Shown here: positions 1 to 7,222 of the stretch, piece after piece
Layout: every line of letters begins with the position of its first letter
How positions within the stretch are numbered: position 1 is the stretch's first letter
Assembly: GCF_039542905.1 (NCBI RefSeq)
Contig: NZ_BAABIS010000001.1
Location: 5,952,001 to 6,016,000 of the forward strand
DNA: 64,000 bases
Reading direction: 5' to 3'
DNA from: Kitasatospora terrestris
GTDB lineage: Bacteria > Actinomycetota > Actinomycetes > Streptomycetales > Streptomycetaceae
The notes under the pieces: model-generated
Databases searched by the model: none
Told to the model about the DNA's origin: nothing
What the model saw: only the letters and a program-made list of their open reading frames with translations
Made by a program: the position numbers and the translations under genes

Positions 1-1
1 G

Positions 2-1129
2 TCAGGAAACGGTCTCCCACCAGCCGTCGAGCTCCGGCGGGCTGTCCACGTCCACCCGCTGGCCCGGGCGCGGGACGGCGAGCGGCACCGCCTGCTGCTT
101 CGCCTCCGCGAGCAGCCGCTCGATCGGCTCCGCCCACGGGTGGATGCCCAGGTTGAAGGTGCACCAGTGGACCGGGATCATCAGCTCCGCGCGCAGGTCC
201 TGGTGCGCCCGCACCGCGTCCTCCGGCGTCATGTGGATGTCCGCCCACGCCTCGTCGTACGCGCCGACCTGCACCAGCGCCGCGTCGAACGGGCCGTGCT
301 GCTCGCCGATCCGGGCGTAGCCCTCGAAGTAGCCGGAGTCACCGGTGTAGAACACCTTCCGGGACGGCCCGGCGATCACCCAGGAGCCCCACAGCGTGGT
401 GTTCCGGGTCAGGCCGCGGCCGGAGAAGTGGTGCGCGGAGGTCAGCGTCAGGGTGAGCTCGCCGAGCGTGCAGGTCTCGTCCCAGTCCAGCTCGATGATC
501 CGGTGCTCCGGCACGCCCCAGCGGCGCAGGTGGCCGCCGATGCCCAGCGGCACCGCGAACGGCGCGGACTGCAGGTCGACCAGCCGCTTGACCGTCGCCA
601 TGTCCAGGTGGTCGTAGTGGTCGTGCGAGATCAGCACCGCGTCCACCGGCGGGAGCTCCGTCAGCTCCACCGGCATCGGGTGCAGCCGCTTCGGACCGAC
701 CTGCGCGGCGGGGGAGCAGCGGTCGGACCAGATCGGGTCCAGCAGCACCCGGCTGCCCTCCACCTCCACCAGCGCCGACGCGTGGCCGTACCAGACCACC
801 TCGACACCGGCGGCCGCCTGCTCCACCGGCTCCGGCCGGGCCATCGGCACCGGACCGCTCGGCACCCGGCCGGCCCGCTCGAACAGCATCCGGCGTACCG
901 CGTCGGAGTCCGGCCGCTCGGCGCCCTTGCGGGCCAGCTCGGACGGCGCGTTGTGGAACACCCCGTCCCGGAACTGCGGCGAGTTGCGCACCCGCGGGTC
1001 CAGCGGGTCGGGCCTGCGCCCGAACGCGGCCGGCAGGTCGCGCAGCGACCACGCCACCGCCCCGGCGGCGGCCGCCGCCGCGGTCAGGGCGAGAAGTCGG
1101 GACCGTCGGCCAGGGTGTCGGTCGCTCAT
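2..1129 (-). CDS. MBL-fold metal-dependent hydrolase, exported or membrane-anchored
   Basis: A 375-aa protein of the metallo-beta-lactamase superfamily, closest in layout to NAPE-PLD/UlaG-like hydrolases. The metal-binding motif HDHYDHLD lies near residues 169-176. Further His/Asp residues follow in the stretch around YTGDSGYF and in PVHWCTF. The N-terminus (RRSRLLALTAAAAAAG) is basic, then hydrophobic, and looks like a signal or anchor; a twin Arg is present but it is not a clean Tat motif. I chose the ATG at 1129 because upstream codons only continue a spurious open frame. It is divergent from fabG, with 250 bp between them. The fold and metal site are clear. The substrate (phospholipid, lactone or other) cannot be told from sequence. 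Confidence 0.85.
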   Translation of the reverse strand: MSDRHPGRRSRLLALTAAAAAAGAVAWSLRDLPAAFGRRPDPLDPRVRNSPQFRDGVFHNAPSELARKGAERPDSDAVRRMLFERAGRVPSGPVPMARPEPVEQAAAGVEVVWYGHASALVEVEGSRVLLDPIWSDRCSPAAQVGPKRLHPMPVELTELPPVDAVLISHDHYDHLDMATVKRLVDLQSAPFAVPLGIGGHLRRWGVPEHRIIELDWDETCTLGELTLTLTSAHHFSGRGLTRNTTLWGSWVIAGPSRKVFYTGDSGYFEGYARIGEQHGPFDAALVQVGAYDEAWADIHMTPEDAVRAHQDLRAELMIPVHWCTFNLGIHPWAEPIERLLAEAKQQAVPLAVPRPGQRVDVDSPPELDGWWETVS

Positions 1130-1379
1130 CCGGGAAACTCCACGTTCGCGTCGTCCTGGACGTCTCCAGGGGGCCGCCGGCTGGTTCCGGGAGCCCTCGA
1201 CCCAACGCCTGTGCGGCGCCGGGTGTTCCCGACGACCGGCGTCCGGGCGGTGGGTGCACGCATTGTCGGGATGCCACAGATCTCGGGCGGACGGCCTGTC
1301 GGAGGCCACTGCGCCGGTCGTTGGGCGCGACCGATAGCGTCGCGGTGAAGACGCGTGCAAACAGGAGAGAGGTGGACCG

Positions 1380-2099
1380 TTGAGCCGCTCGGTTCTCGTC
1401 ACCGGAGGCAACCGGGGCATCGGCCTCGCGATTGCCCAGGCCTTCGCCGAGAACGGTGACAAGGTCGCGATCACCAGCCGTTCGGGCGAGGTCCCGGCCG
1501 AACTGGCCAAGTACGAGGTGATCGCCGTCCGCGCGGACATCACCGACGCCGCGGCGGTCGAGGCGGCCTTCACCGAGATCGAGGCCGCGCACGGCCCGGT
1601 CGAGGTCCTGGTGGCCAACGCGGGCATCACCAAGGACACGCTGCTGCTCCGGATGTCCGAGGAGGACTTCACGTCCGTCCTCGACACCAACCTGACCGGC
1701 ACCTTCCGCGTGGTCAAGCGGGCGTCGGCGAAGATGCTGCGCGCCCGCAAGGGCCGCATCGTGCTGATCTCCTCGGTCGTCGGCCTCACCGGCTCCCCGG
1801 GCCAGGCCAACTACGCCGCCTCGAAGGCCGGCCTGGTCGGCTTCGCCCGTTCGCTGGCGCGTGAGCTCGGCTCGCGCAACATCACGGTCAACGTGGTCGC
1901 CCCCGGCTTCGTGGACACCGACATGACCGCGGTGCTCACCGAGGAGCGCCGCAAGGAGATCGTGGCGGGCGTGCCGCTCGGCCGCTACGCCGCCCCCGCC
2001 GAGATCGCCTCGGCCGTGCGGTTCCTGTCCTCGGACGAGGCCGCGTACATCACCGGAGCCGTCATTCCCGTCGACGGCGGATTGGGCATGGGTCACTGA
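1380..2099 (+). CDS. fabG: 3-oxoacyl-[acyl-carrier-protein] reductase FabG
   Basis: NADPH-dependent reduction of beta-ketoacyl-ACP in the type II fatty-acid synthase; cytosolic. The 239-aa protein is a classical short-chain dehydrogenase: TGGNRGIG cofactor loop at residues 8-15, NAG motif near residue 80, a catalytic Ser in ISSVVG, and YAASK (Tyr/Lys pair) near residues 145-149. The start is TTG at 1380, preceded by a GGAGAGAGG ribosome site. The stop is followed 2 bp later by fabI, so the two are almost certainly co-transcribed, which is the arrangement known for the actinomycete fabG-inhA(fabI) operon. Many SDRs look like FabG, but the fabI neighbour makes this assignment firm. Confidence 0.93.
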   Translation: MSRSVLVTGGNRGIGLAIAQAFAENGDKVAITSRSGEVPAELAKYEVIAVRADITDAAAVEAAFTEIEAAHGPVEVLVANAGITKDTLLLRMSEEDFTSVLDTNLTGTFRVVKRASAKMLRARKGRIVLISSVVGLTGSPGQANYAASKAGLVGFARSLARELGSRNITVNVVAPGFVDTDMTAVLTEERRKEIVAGVPLGRYAAPAEIASAVRFLSSDEAAYITGAVIPVDGGLGMGH

Positions 2100-2101
2100 A
2101 C

Positions 2102-2869
2102 ATGAGTGGAATCCTCGAGGGCAAGCGCATCCTCATCACGGGTGTGCTGATGGAGTCCTCCATCGCCTTCCACACCGCGCGGCTGGCCCAGGAGCAGGGC
2201 GCCGAGATCATCCTCACCGCGTGGCCCCGCCCCAGCCTGACCGAGCGCGTCGCCAAGAAGCTCCCCAAGCCCGTGCAGGTGCTGGAGCTGGACGTCTCCA
2301 ACGCGGAGCACCTGGAGGGCCTCGCCGACAAGGTCCGCGAGACCCTGCCGACCCTGGACGGCGTCGTCCACTCCATCGGCTTCGCCCCGCAGGACGCGCT
2401 CGGCGGCAACTTCATGAACACGCCGTGGGAGTCCGTGGCCACCGCCATGCACGTCTCCGCGTACTCGCTGAAGTCGCTCACCACGGCGCTGCTCCCGCTG
2501 ATGCAGGACGGCGGCTCGGTCGTCGGCCTCACCTTCGACGCGCAGTTCGCCTGGCCGCAGTACGACTGGATGGGCCCGGCCAAGGCCGCGCTGGAGGCCA
2601 CCAACCGCTACCTGGCGCGCTACCTGGGCGAGCGGGACATCCGCTGCAACCTGATCTCGGCCGGCCCGCTCGGCTCGATGGCCGCCAAGTCCATCCCGGG
2701 CTTCGGCGACCTGGCCGCCACCTGGGACGTCCGCTCCCCGCTCAAGTGGGACCTGACCGACCCGGAGCCGACCGCCCGCGGCGTCGTCGCCCTGCTGAGC
2801 GACTGGTTCCCGAAGACCACGGGCGAGATCGTCCACGTCGACGGCGGCCTGCACGCGATCGGCGCCTGA
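2102..2869 (+). CDS. fabI: Enoyl-[acyl-carrier-protein] reductase FabI (InhA-type)
   Basis: NADH-dependent reduction of trans-2-enoyl-ACP, the last step of each fatty-acid elongation cycle. The 255-aa protein has the divergent FabI cofactor loop (ITGVLMESSIAF) instead of TGxxxGxG, and the FabI catalytic spacing Tyr-x6-Lys in YDWMGPAK near residues 154-161. These separate it from FabG-type SDRs. It starts 2 bp after the fabG stop. A perfect GC-rich stem-loop (2891-2920) follows. InhA/FabI proteins are the target of isoniazid and triclosan; nothing here tells drug susceptibility. Confidence 0.93.
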   Translation: MSGILEGKRILITGVLMESSIAFHTARLAQEQGAEIILTAWPRPSLTERVAKKLPKPVQVLELDVSNAEHLEGLADKVRETLPTLDGVVHSIGFAPQDALGGNFMNTPWESVATAMHVSAYSLKSLTTALLPLMQDGGSVVGLTFDAQFAWPQYDWMGPAKAALEATNRYLARYLGERDIRCNLISAGPLGSMAAKSIPGFGDLAATWDVRSPLKWDLTDPEPTARGVVALLSDWFPKTTGEIVHVDGGLHAIGA

Positions 2870-2890
2870 TCGCCTCCCCATGACGGGCCC

Positions 2891-2920
2891 GGGCCCGGTC
2901 CGCCGCGGCGGACCGGGCCC
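2891..2920. terminator. Bidirectional terminator between fabI and the GntR gene
   Basis: A perfect 14-bp inverted repeat (2891-2904 with 2907-2920) with almost no loop sits between two convergent genes. There is no clear T-run, as is common for high-GC actinomycete terminators. Confidence 0.65.
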
Positions 2921-2926
2921 GTCGCG

Positions 2927-3592
2927 CTACTCCCGGCAGGCGCCGATGGCGCGGCCGGCCTCGACCGACGCGCGGGACGCGTCGCGCGCGCGGACCGCGT
3001 CCAGGATCCCGTCGTGGGACACGTAGCGGTCCGCGACCAGCTCCGGGCCGACGTCGTACCGCAGGTGCGCCCGCATGACCTCGCCGAGATCCGCGTACAC
3101 CGCCGCCAGCACGTCGTTGTGCGCCGCCGCCACCACCGCCTGGTGGAACGCCGCGTCCGCCTGGACGAAGTCCTCCGCGTCGCCGGAGTGCCAGGCGTCC
3201 TCGCGCCGCCCCAGCGCGGCGGCCAGCAGCTCCAGGTCCCGCTCGGTGCGCCGGACGGCGGCCAGCCCGGCCGCCGAGGTCTCCAGGGTGGCCCGCAGCT
3301 CCGCGACCTGCGCCTGGTCGGCGTCGGCGAAGCGCCGGTGCATCACCCCGGCGAGCTCGCTGGTGGCGAGCACGTAGGTGCCCGAGCCCTGCCGGATGTC
3401 CAGCAGCCCGTTGTGGGCCAGCGCCCGGACCGCCTCGCGCACGGTGTTGCGGGCGACGCCCAGCTGCTCGACCAGCTCCGCCTCGGTGGGGATCCGGGAG
3501 CCGACCGGCCACTCGCCCGAGGTGATCTGCGCCCGCAGCTGGGCGATCACCTGGTCGGACAGCGGGGTGCGGCGGGTCGTCGACAGCGCCAA
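2927..3592 (-). CDS. GntR-family transcriptional regulator, FadR subfamily (FCD domain)
   Basis: A 221-aa regulator. Residues 10-75 form a winged HTH of GntR type (PLSDQVIAQLRAQI... TEAELVEQLGVARNTVREA). Residues about 90-215 form an all-helical FCD ligand domain with metal-type residues such as DAAFHQAV. The start is TTG at 3592, with GAGGAG 6-10 nt upstream on the minus strand. It is divergent from the MFS exporter gene, 80 bp away. The intergenic region holds a perfect 8-bp-arm palindrome at 3650-3668 that is a likely operator for it. The ligand is unknown; FCD proteins usually bind carboxylates. Confidence 0.9.
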   Translation of the reverse strand: MALSTTRRTPLSDQVIAQLRAQITSGEWPVGSRIPTEAELVEQLGVARNTVREAVRALAHNGLLDIRQGSGTYVLATSELAGVMHRRFADADQAQVAELRATLETSAAGLAAVRRTERDLELLAAALGRREDAWHSGDAEDFVQADAAFHQAVVAAAHNDVLAAVYADLGEVMRAHLRYDVGPELVADRYVSHDGILDAVRARDASRASVEAGRAIGACRE

Positions 3593-3649
3593 CGGACTCT
3601 CCTCGTGATGTGGTCAGGGCCACCAGAATACCGGTGTGCCTGAATTCAT

Positions 3650-3668
3650 CCCATCATTCTATGATGGG
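3650..3668. promoter_or_regulatory. Palindromic candidate operator of the GntR/MFS pair
   Basis: CCCATCAT-TCT-ATGATGGG is a perfect inverted repeat of 8-bp arms and a 3-bp spacer. It sits between the divergent regulator and transporter genes, right before the transporter start. A weaker dyad, TGGT-N7-ACCA, lies at 3611-3625. Symmetry and position suggest binding by the neighbouring regulator; this is inference. Confidence 0.5.
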
Positions 3669-3672
3669 GCGC

Positions 3673-4920
3673 ATGCCTACCCCAGCGGCTACCGCCCACC
3701 AGACGCGCACCGAGCGCTCGGCGCTCCCCACCCGCCCTAAGTCCGCCGCGTGGCTGCTGATCGCCGCCATCGCGCTCGCCGCGCTCAACCTGCGCCCCGT
3801 GGTCACCAGCCTCGGCCCGCTGCTCAAGCAGGTCCAGGCGGACCTCGGGATGAGCGCGACGGTGGCCGGCCTGCTGGCCGCCGTGCCCTCGCTCTGCTTC
3901 GCGGTGTTCGGCGTCGCCGCGCCCGCGCTGGCCCGCCGGGTCGGCCCGATCGTGGTGGTCGCGGCCGGCACGGGCGCGATCACGCTGGGCGTGGTGGCCC
4001 GCTCCTTCACCGGCTCCACGGCGCTCTTCCTGCTGCTGACCGCGGTCGCGCTGGCCGGCGTGGCGGTCGCCAACGTGCTGCTGCCGGTGATCATCAAGCG
4101 GTACTTCCCGGACCGGGTCGGCCCGATGATCGGCATGTACTCGATGGCGCTGTCGGTCGGCACCTCGCTGGCCGCCGCCACCACCGTCCCGCTGACCGAC
4201 GCGCTCGGCGGCGACTGGCGGCTCGGCCTCGGGGTCTGGGGCGCCGTGGCCGCCGTGGCGCTGGCGGTCTGGCTGGTGGTGGCACTGGTCCACCGCGAGC
4301 GCGGCGAGCGGGCGGCGACGCGGCAGGCCGCCAAGCTGCCGATCGTCCGCAGCCGCACCGCGTGGGCGCTGGCGCTCTTCTTCGGCCTGCAGTCCACCAG
4401 CGCGTACGCCACCATGGGCTGGCTGCCGAAGATCTACCAGGACGCCGGGGTCTCGGCCGGGGCGTCCGGGGTGCTGCTGGCGGTGGTCATGGCGGTGAGC
4501 GTCCCGGCGTCGTTCGTGCTGCCGAACCTAGCCGCCCGGCGCGGTGACCAGCGGCTTTTCGTGCTGGTGCTGGGCCTGTGCGGGATCACCGGCTTCCTCG
4601 GCCTGATGCTGGCCGCGGGCACGGCGTCCTGGCTGTGGGCGGTGCTGGTGGGCCTGTCGATGTGCGCCTTCCCGCTGGCGCTGACCATGCTCGGGCTGCG
4701 GGCCCGGACGGCGGGCGGGGTGGCGCAGCTCTCGGCGTTCGCGCAGAGCCTGGGGTACCTGATCTCCATCCCCGGCCCGATCCTGATCGGCGCGCTGTAC
4801 CAGCACACCGGCCGGTGGTACCTGCCGCTGGGCCTGCTGGCGCTGCTGCTGGTGCCGCAGATCCTGGTCGGCTCCCGGGCGGCCCGGGCCCGGTTCATCG
4901 AGGACGAGGCCGTCGGTTAG
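3673..4920 (+). CDS. MFS transporter, CynX/NimT-like family
   Basis: A 415-aa inner-membrane permease with about 12 hydrophobic helices. The opening stretch (LLIAAIALAALNLRPVVTSL) is typical of the CynX/NimT branch, which includes cyanate and 2-nitroimidazole transporters. Three ATG codons lie in frame at 3661, 3664 and 3673. The first two fall inside the 3650-3668 palindrome, so I chose 3673. It is divergent from a GntR/FCD regulator that probably controls it. A 40-aa membrane protein follows and is typically paired with this transporter. Substrate unknown. Confidence 0.85.
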   Translation: MPTPAATAHQTRTERSALPTRPKSAAWLLIAAIALAALNLRPVVTSLGPLLKQVQADLGMSATVAGLLAAVPSLCFAVFGVAAPALARRVGPIVVVAAGTGAITLGVVARSFTGSTALFLLLTAVALAGVAVANVLLPVIIKRYFPDRVGPMIGMYSMALSVGTSLAAATTVPLTDALGGDWRLGLGVWGAVAAVALAVWLVVALVHRERGERAATRQAAKLPIVRSRTAWALALFFGLQSTSAYATMGWLPKIYQDAGVSAGASGVLLAVVMAVSVPASFVLPNLAARRGDQRLFVLVLGLCGITGFLGLMLAAGTASWLWAVLVGLSMCAFPLALTMLGLRARTAGGVAQLSAFAQSLGYLISIPGPILIGALYQHTGRWYLPLGLLALLLVPQILVGSRAARARFIEDEAVG

Positions 4921-4923
4921 GCT
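4918..4923 (+). promoter_or_regulatory. Candidate -10 box for a leaderless small-protein transcript
   Basis: TAGGCT overlaps the stop codon of the MFS gene. It would place the transcription start at about 4930, one base before the ATG at 4931. The -35 (TTCATC, 18-bp spacer) is weak. Confidence 0.35.
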
Positions 4924-4930
4924 CGGCGCC

Positions 4931-5053
4931 ATGCCAGTCCTCGACCCGAACCCCACCGACGGCCGGAAGAAGCTGCTGCAGATGCTCGGCCTGATCGCCG
5001 CCATCGCGGTGGTCATCTCGATCATCGCGGTCGTCGCGCAGAACATGGGCTGA
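4931..5053 (+). CDS. Small membrane protein, SGM_5486-type transporter-associated family
   Basis: A 40-aa protein with a short polar N-terminus (MPVLDPNPTDGRKK) followed by one hydrophobic helix (LLQMLGLIAAIAVVISIIAV). It starts 10 bp after the MFS stop. Its sequence and place match the family annotated as SGM_5486 transporter-associated protein in streptomycetes, from memory. It has no Shine-Dalgarno sequence; a TAGGCT box at 4918-4923 ends 7 nt before the ATG, so it may have its own leaderless transcript. Function unknown; a small subunit or stabiliser of the permease is plausible. Confidence 0.8.
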   Translation: MPVLDPNPTDGRKKLLQMLGLIAAIAVVISIIAVVAQNMG

Positions 5054-5143
5054 ACGACGGTTGAACGCCGACCCCCACCCGTGGGGGTGGCAGCTCGCCG
5101 GAGCCCGCGCCCGGGCGCGGATTTTCTGCGAAGCTCTGGGGGT

Positions 5144-5677
5144 ATGGACGCCGATACGCCCCCTCGTAGGATCATCGTTCTCCGTCACGCCCGGGCCGAC
5201 TGGCCGAACCAGGTGGCCGACCACGAGCGGCCGCTGGCCGACCGCGGCCGCACCCAGGCCACCGAGGCCGGCCGCTGGCTCGTCGACTCCGGCATCAACC
5301 CCGACTACGTGCTCTGCTCCACCGCCCTGCGCACCCGCGAGACGTGGAAGCTGGTCGCCCACGAGCTGCCCAAGCGCCCCCGCAAGACGGTCTACGAGGA
5401 CCGGGTGTACGAGGCCCAGCCGGGCCAGATCATCGAGGTCCTGCAGGAGACCCCGGAGGACCACGCCGACCTGCTGCTGGTCGGCCACAACCCGGGGGTG
5501 CTCGGCCTGACCCAGATCCTGGCCGGCGACGACGGCGACCCGGACGCGCTCAACCGGCTGCGGCTCGGCGGCTTCCCGCCGTCCGCGGTGGTGGTGCTCA
5601 GCTTCCGGGGGCCGTGGAAGCTGGTGGAGCCCGGCGTGGCCCGGCTCGACTCGTACCACACGCCGCCCACCGAGTAG
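5144..5677 (+). CDS. Histidine phosphatase family protein (SixA-like)
   Basis: A 177-aa protein of histidine-phosphatase clan 1. The catalytic motif is RHARADW (residues 14-20, with His15), and the second catalytic His lies in LLVGHNPGVL near residue 118. Length and the short fold match SixA-like phosphohistidine phosphatases rather than phosphoglycerate mutases. I chose the ATG at 5144, with a CTGGGGG site just upstream, over a longer frame from 5081. It is convergent with serB across a perfect 25-bp palindrome. The substrate is unknown. Confidence 0.85.
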   Translation: MDADTPPRRIIVLRHARADWPNQVADHERPLADRGRTQATEAGRWLVDSGINPDYVLCSTALRTRETWKLVAHELPKRPRKTVYEDRVYEAQPGQIIEVLQETPEDHADLLLVGHNPGVLGLTQILAGDDGDPDALNRLRLGGFPPSAVVVLSFRGPWKLVEPGVARLDSYHTPPTE

Positions 5678-5687
5678 CGGCGTCCCG

Positions 5688-5737
5688 GCGGTGCCGGAGG
5701 GCCGGGGTCCGCGCGGACCCCGGCCCTCCGGCACCGC
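5688..5737. terminator. Bidirectional terminator, sixA/serB
   Basis: A perfect 25-bp inverted repeat (5688-5712 with 5713-5737) without an extra loop occupies the gap between two convergent genes. Confidence 0.8.
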
Positions 5738-5738
5738 G

Positions 5739-6995
5739 TCACTCGGTCGGGGTGCCGTCCAGCGCGTCGGCCGCCTCGACCTCCTCGCGGGTGATCCCCA
5801 GCAGGTAGAGCACGGTGTCCAGGAACGGTACGTTGACCGCGGTGTCCGCGGCCTCCCGGACCACCGGCTTGGCGTTGAAGGCCACGCCCAGGCCGGCCGC
5901 GTTCAGCATGTCCAGGTCGTTGGCGCCGTCGCCGATCGCCACCGTCTGCTCCAGCGGCACCTTCGCCTGCTCGGCGAACCTGGCCAGCCAGCGGGCCTTG
6001 CCCGCGCGGTCCACGATCTCGCCGGTGACCCGGCCGGTGAACTTCCCGTCCTCGATCTCCAGGGTGTTGGCGGCCGCGAAGTCCAGCCCGAGCAGTTCCA
6101 CCAGGTGGTCGGTGACCTGGGTGAAGCCGCCGGAGACGATGGCCACCTGGTAGCCCAGGCGCTGCAGGGTGCGGATCAGCGTCCGGGCGCCCGGGGTCAG
6201 CCGGACCTCGGCGCGGACCTTCTCGGTCACCGAGGCGTCCAGGCCGGCCAGCAGCGCCACCCGGGCGCGCAGCGACTCGGCGAAGTCCAGCTCGCCGCGC
6301 ATCGCCGCGGCGGTCACCTCGGCCACCTTCTCCTCGCAGCCGGCGTGCGCGGCGAAGAGCTCGATCACCTCGTCCTGGATCAGCGTGGAGTCCACGTCCA
6401 TCACCACCAGGCGCTTGGCCCGGCGGTGCAGACCGGCCTGCACCACCGCGATGTCCACCCGCTGGGCGGCCGCCTCGGTGGCCAGCAGGGCGCGCAGCTC
6501 CTCGGTGGCGACACCGGAGACGGCCAGCTCCACGGCGGTCACCGGGTACTTGGCGAGCCGGAAGACGCGGTCGATGTTGCCGCCAGCCCCGGAGATCCGG
6601 CCGGTCAGCGCGGCCACCGCGGCGGCGGTCAGCGGGTGGCCCAGCACCGTGACGTGCGAGCGGCCCTCGCGGCGCGGCAGGTTGTCGCCGAGGCCGGAGA
6701 TGATCTCGGCCTGGAGCTTGAACTCCTCGGCCCAGCGGTGCACGGTCACCCGCAGGGCGCCCTCGGCACCCGGGCCGGGCGGCGGGATGACCAGCGCGCA
6801 CAGCGTTATCCGGCCACGGGTGACCATCTGCTCGATGTCGATCACCTCGACACCGAACGCGCCGAGCGCGGCGAACAGACCCGCGGTGATGCCCGGACGG
6901 TCCTTGCCGAACACCTTCACCAGCAGGGTGCGCTCGTCGGTCCGCGGCGGCTGCGGGGCGGGGAGGGCCTCAGCGGCCGGATCAGTCGCATTCAT
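5739..6995 (-). CDS. serB: Phosphoserine phosphatase SerB with tandem ACT domains
   Basis: Hydrolyses phosphoserine to L-serine, the last step of serine synthesis; cytosolic. The 418-aa protein has two ACT-like domains in residues about 20-185 (TLLVKVFGKDRPGITAGLFAALG opens the first). A HAD phosphatase domain follows, with nucleophile motif DVDSTLI near residue 195, SGGFTQV, and GDGANDLDML near residue 350. This long ACT-ACT-HAD form is typical of actinobacterial SerB. I chose the ATG at 6995, preceded by GGGGGCACC on the minus strand, over an upstream in-frame ATG in a low-complexity stretch. It is divergent from the FHA/ABC gene. Confidence 0.93.
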   Translation of the reverse strand: MNATDPAAEALPAPQPPRTDERTLLVKVFGKDRPGITAGLFAALGAFGVEVIDIEQMVTRGRITLCALVIPPPGPGAEGALRVTVHRWAEEFKLQAEIISGLGDNLPRREGRSHVTVLGHPLTAAAVAALTGRISGAGGNIDRVFRLAKYPVTAVELAVSGVATEELRALLATEAAAQRVDIAVVQAGLHRRAKRLVVMDVDSTLIQDEVIELFAAHAGCEEKVAEVTAAAMRGELDFAESLRARVALLAGLDASVTEKVRAEVRLTPGARTLIRTLQRLGYQVAIVSGGFTQVTDHLVELLGLDFAAANTLEIEDGKFTGRVTGEIVDRAGKARWLARFAEQAKVPLEQTVAIGDGANDLDMLNAAGLGVAFNAKPVVREAADTAVNVPFLDTVLYLLGITREEVEAADALDGTPTE

Positions 6996-7059
6996 GGTGC
7001 CCCCCACGCTACCGGGCCGCCCGCCCGGGCCACGCCACCCGTCCGCCCCCTGGGACATC

Positions 7060-7090
7060 CCGTCCCCGTCCCGTCCCCGTCCCGTCCCCC
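7060..7090. repeat. 11-bp direct repeats upstream of serB
   Basis: CGTCCCCGTCC is repeated about 2.7 times with an 11-bp period in the 227-bp region between the divergent serB and FHA/ABC genes. An 11-bp period places copies on nearly the same DNA face. No function is evident. Confidence 0.6.
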
Positions 7091-7222
7091 CAGGTGGGGT
7101 GCTCTGTTGCCACCCGGTCACAGTCGGCGGGCCGGACTTTCACCCGCGCCGTCGCGACTGGAATGATTCCGAGCGTCAGATGAAGGAACACCCGGGGGAC
7201 CGGAGAGCGGGGCGGGCGGACA

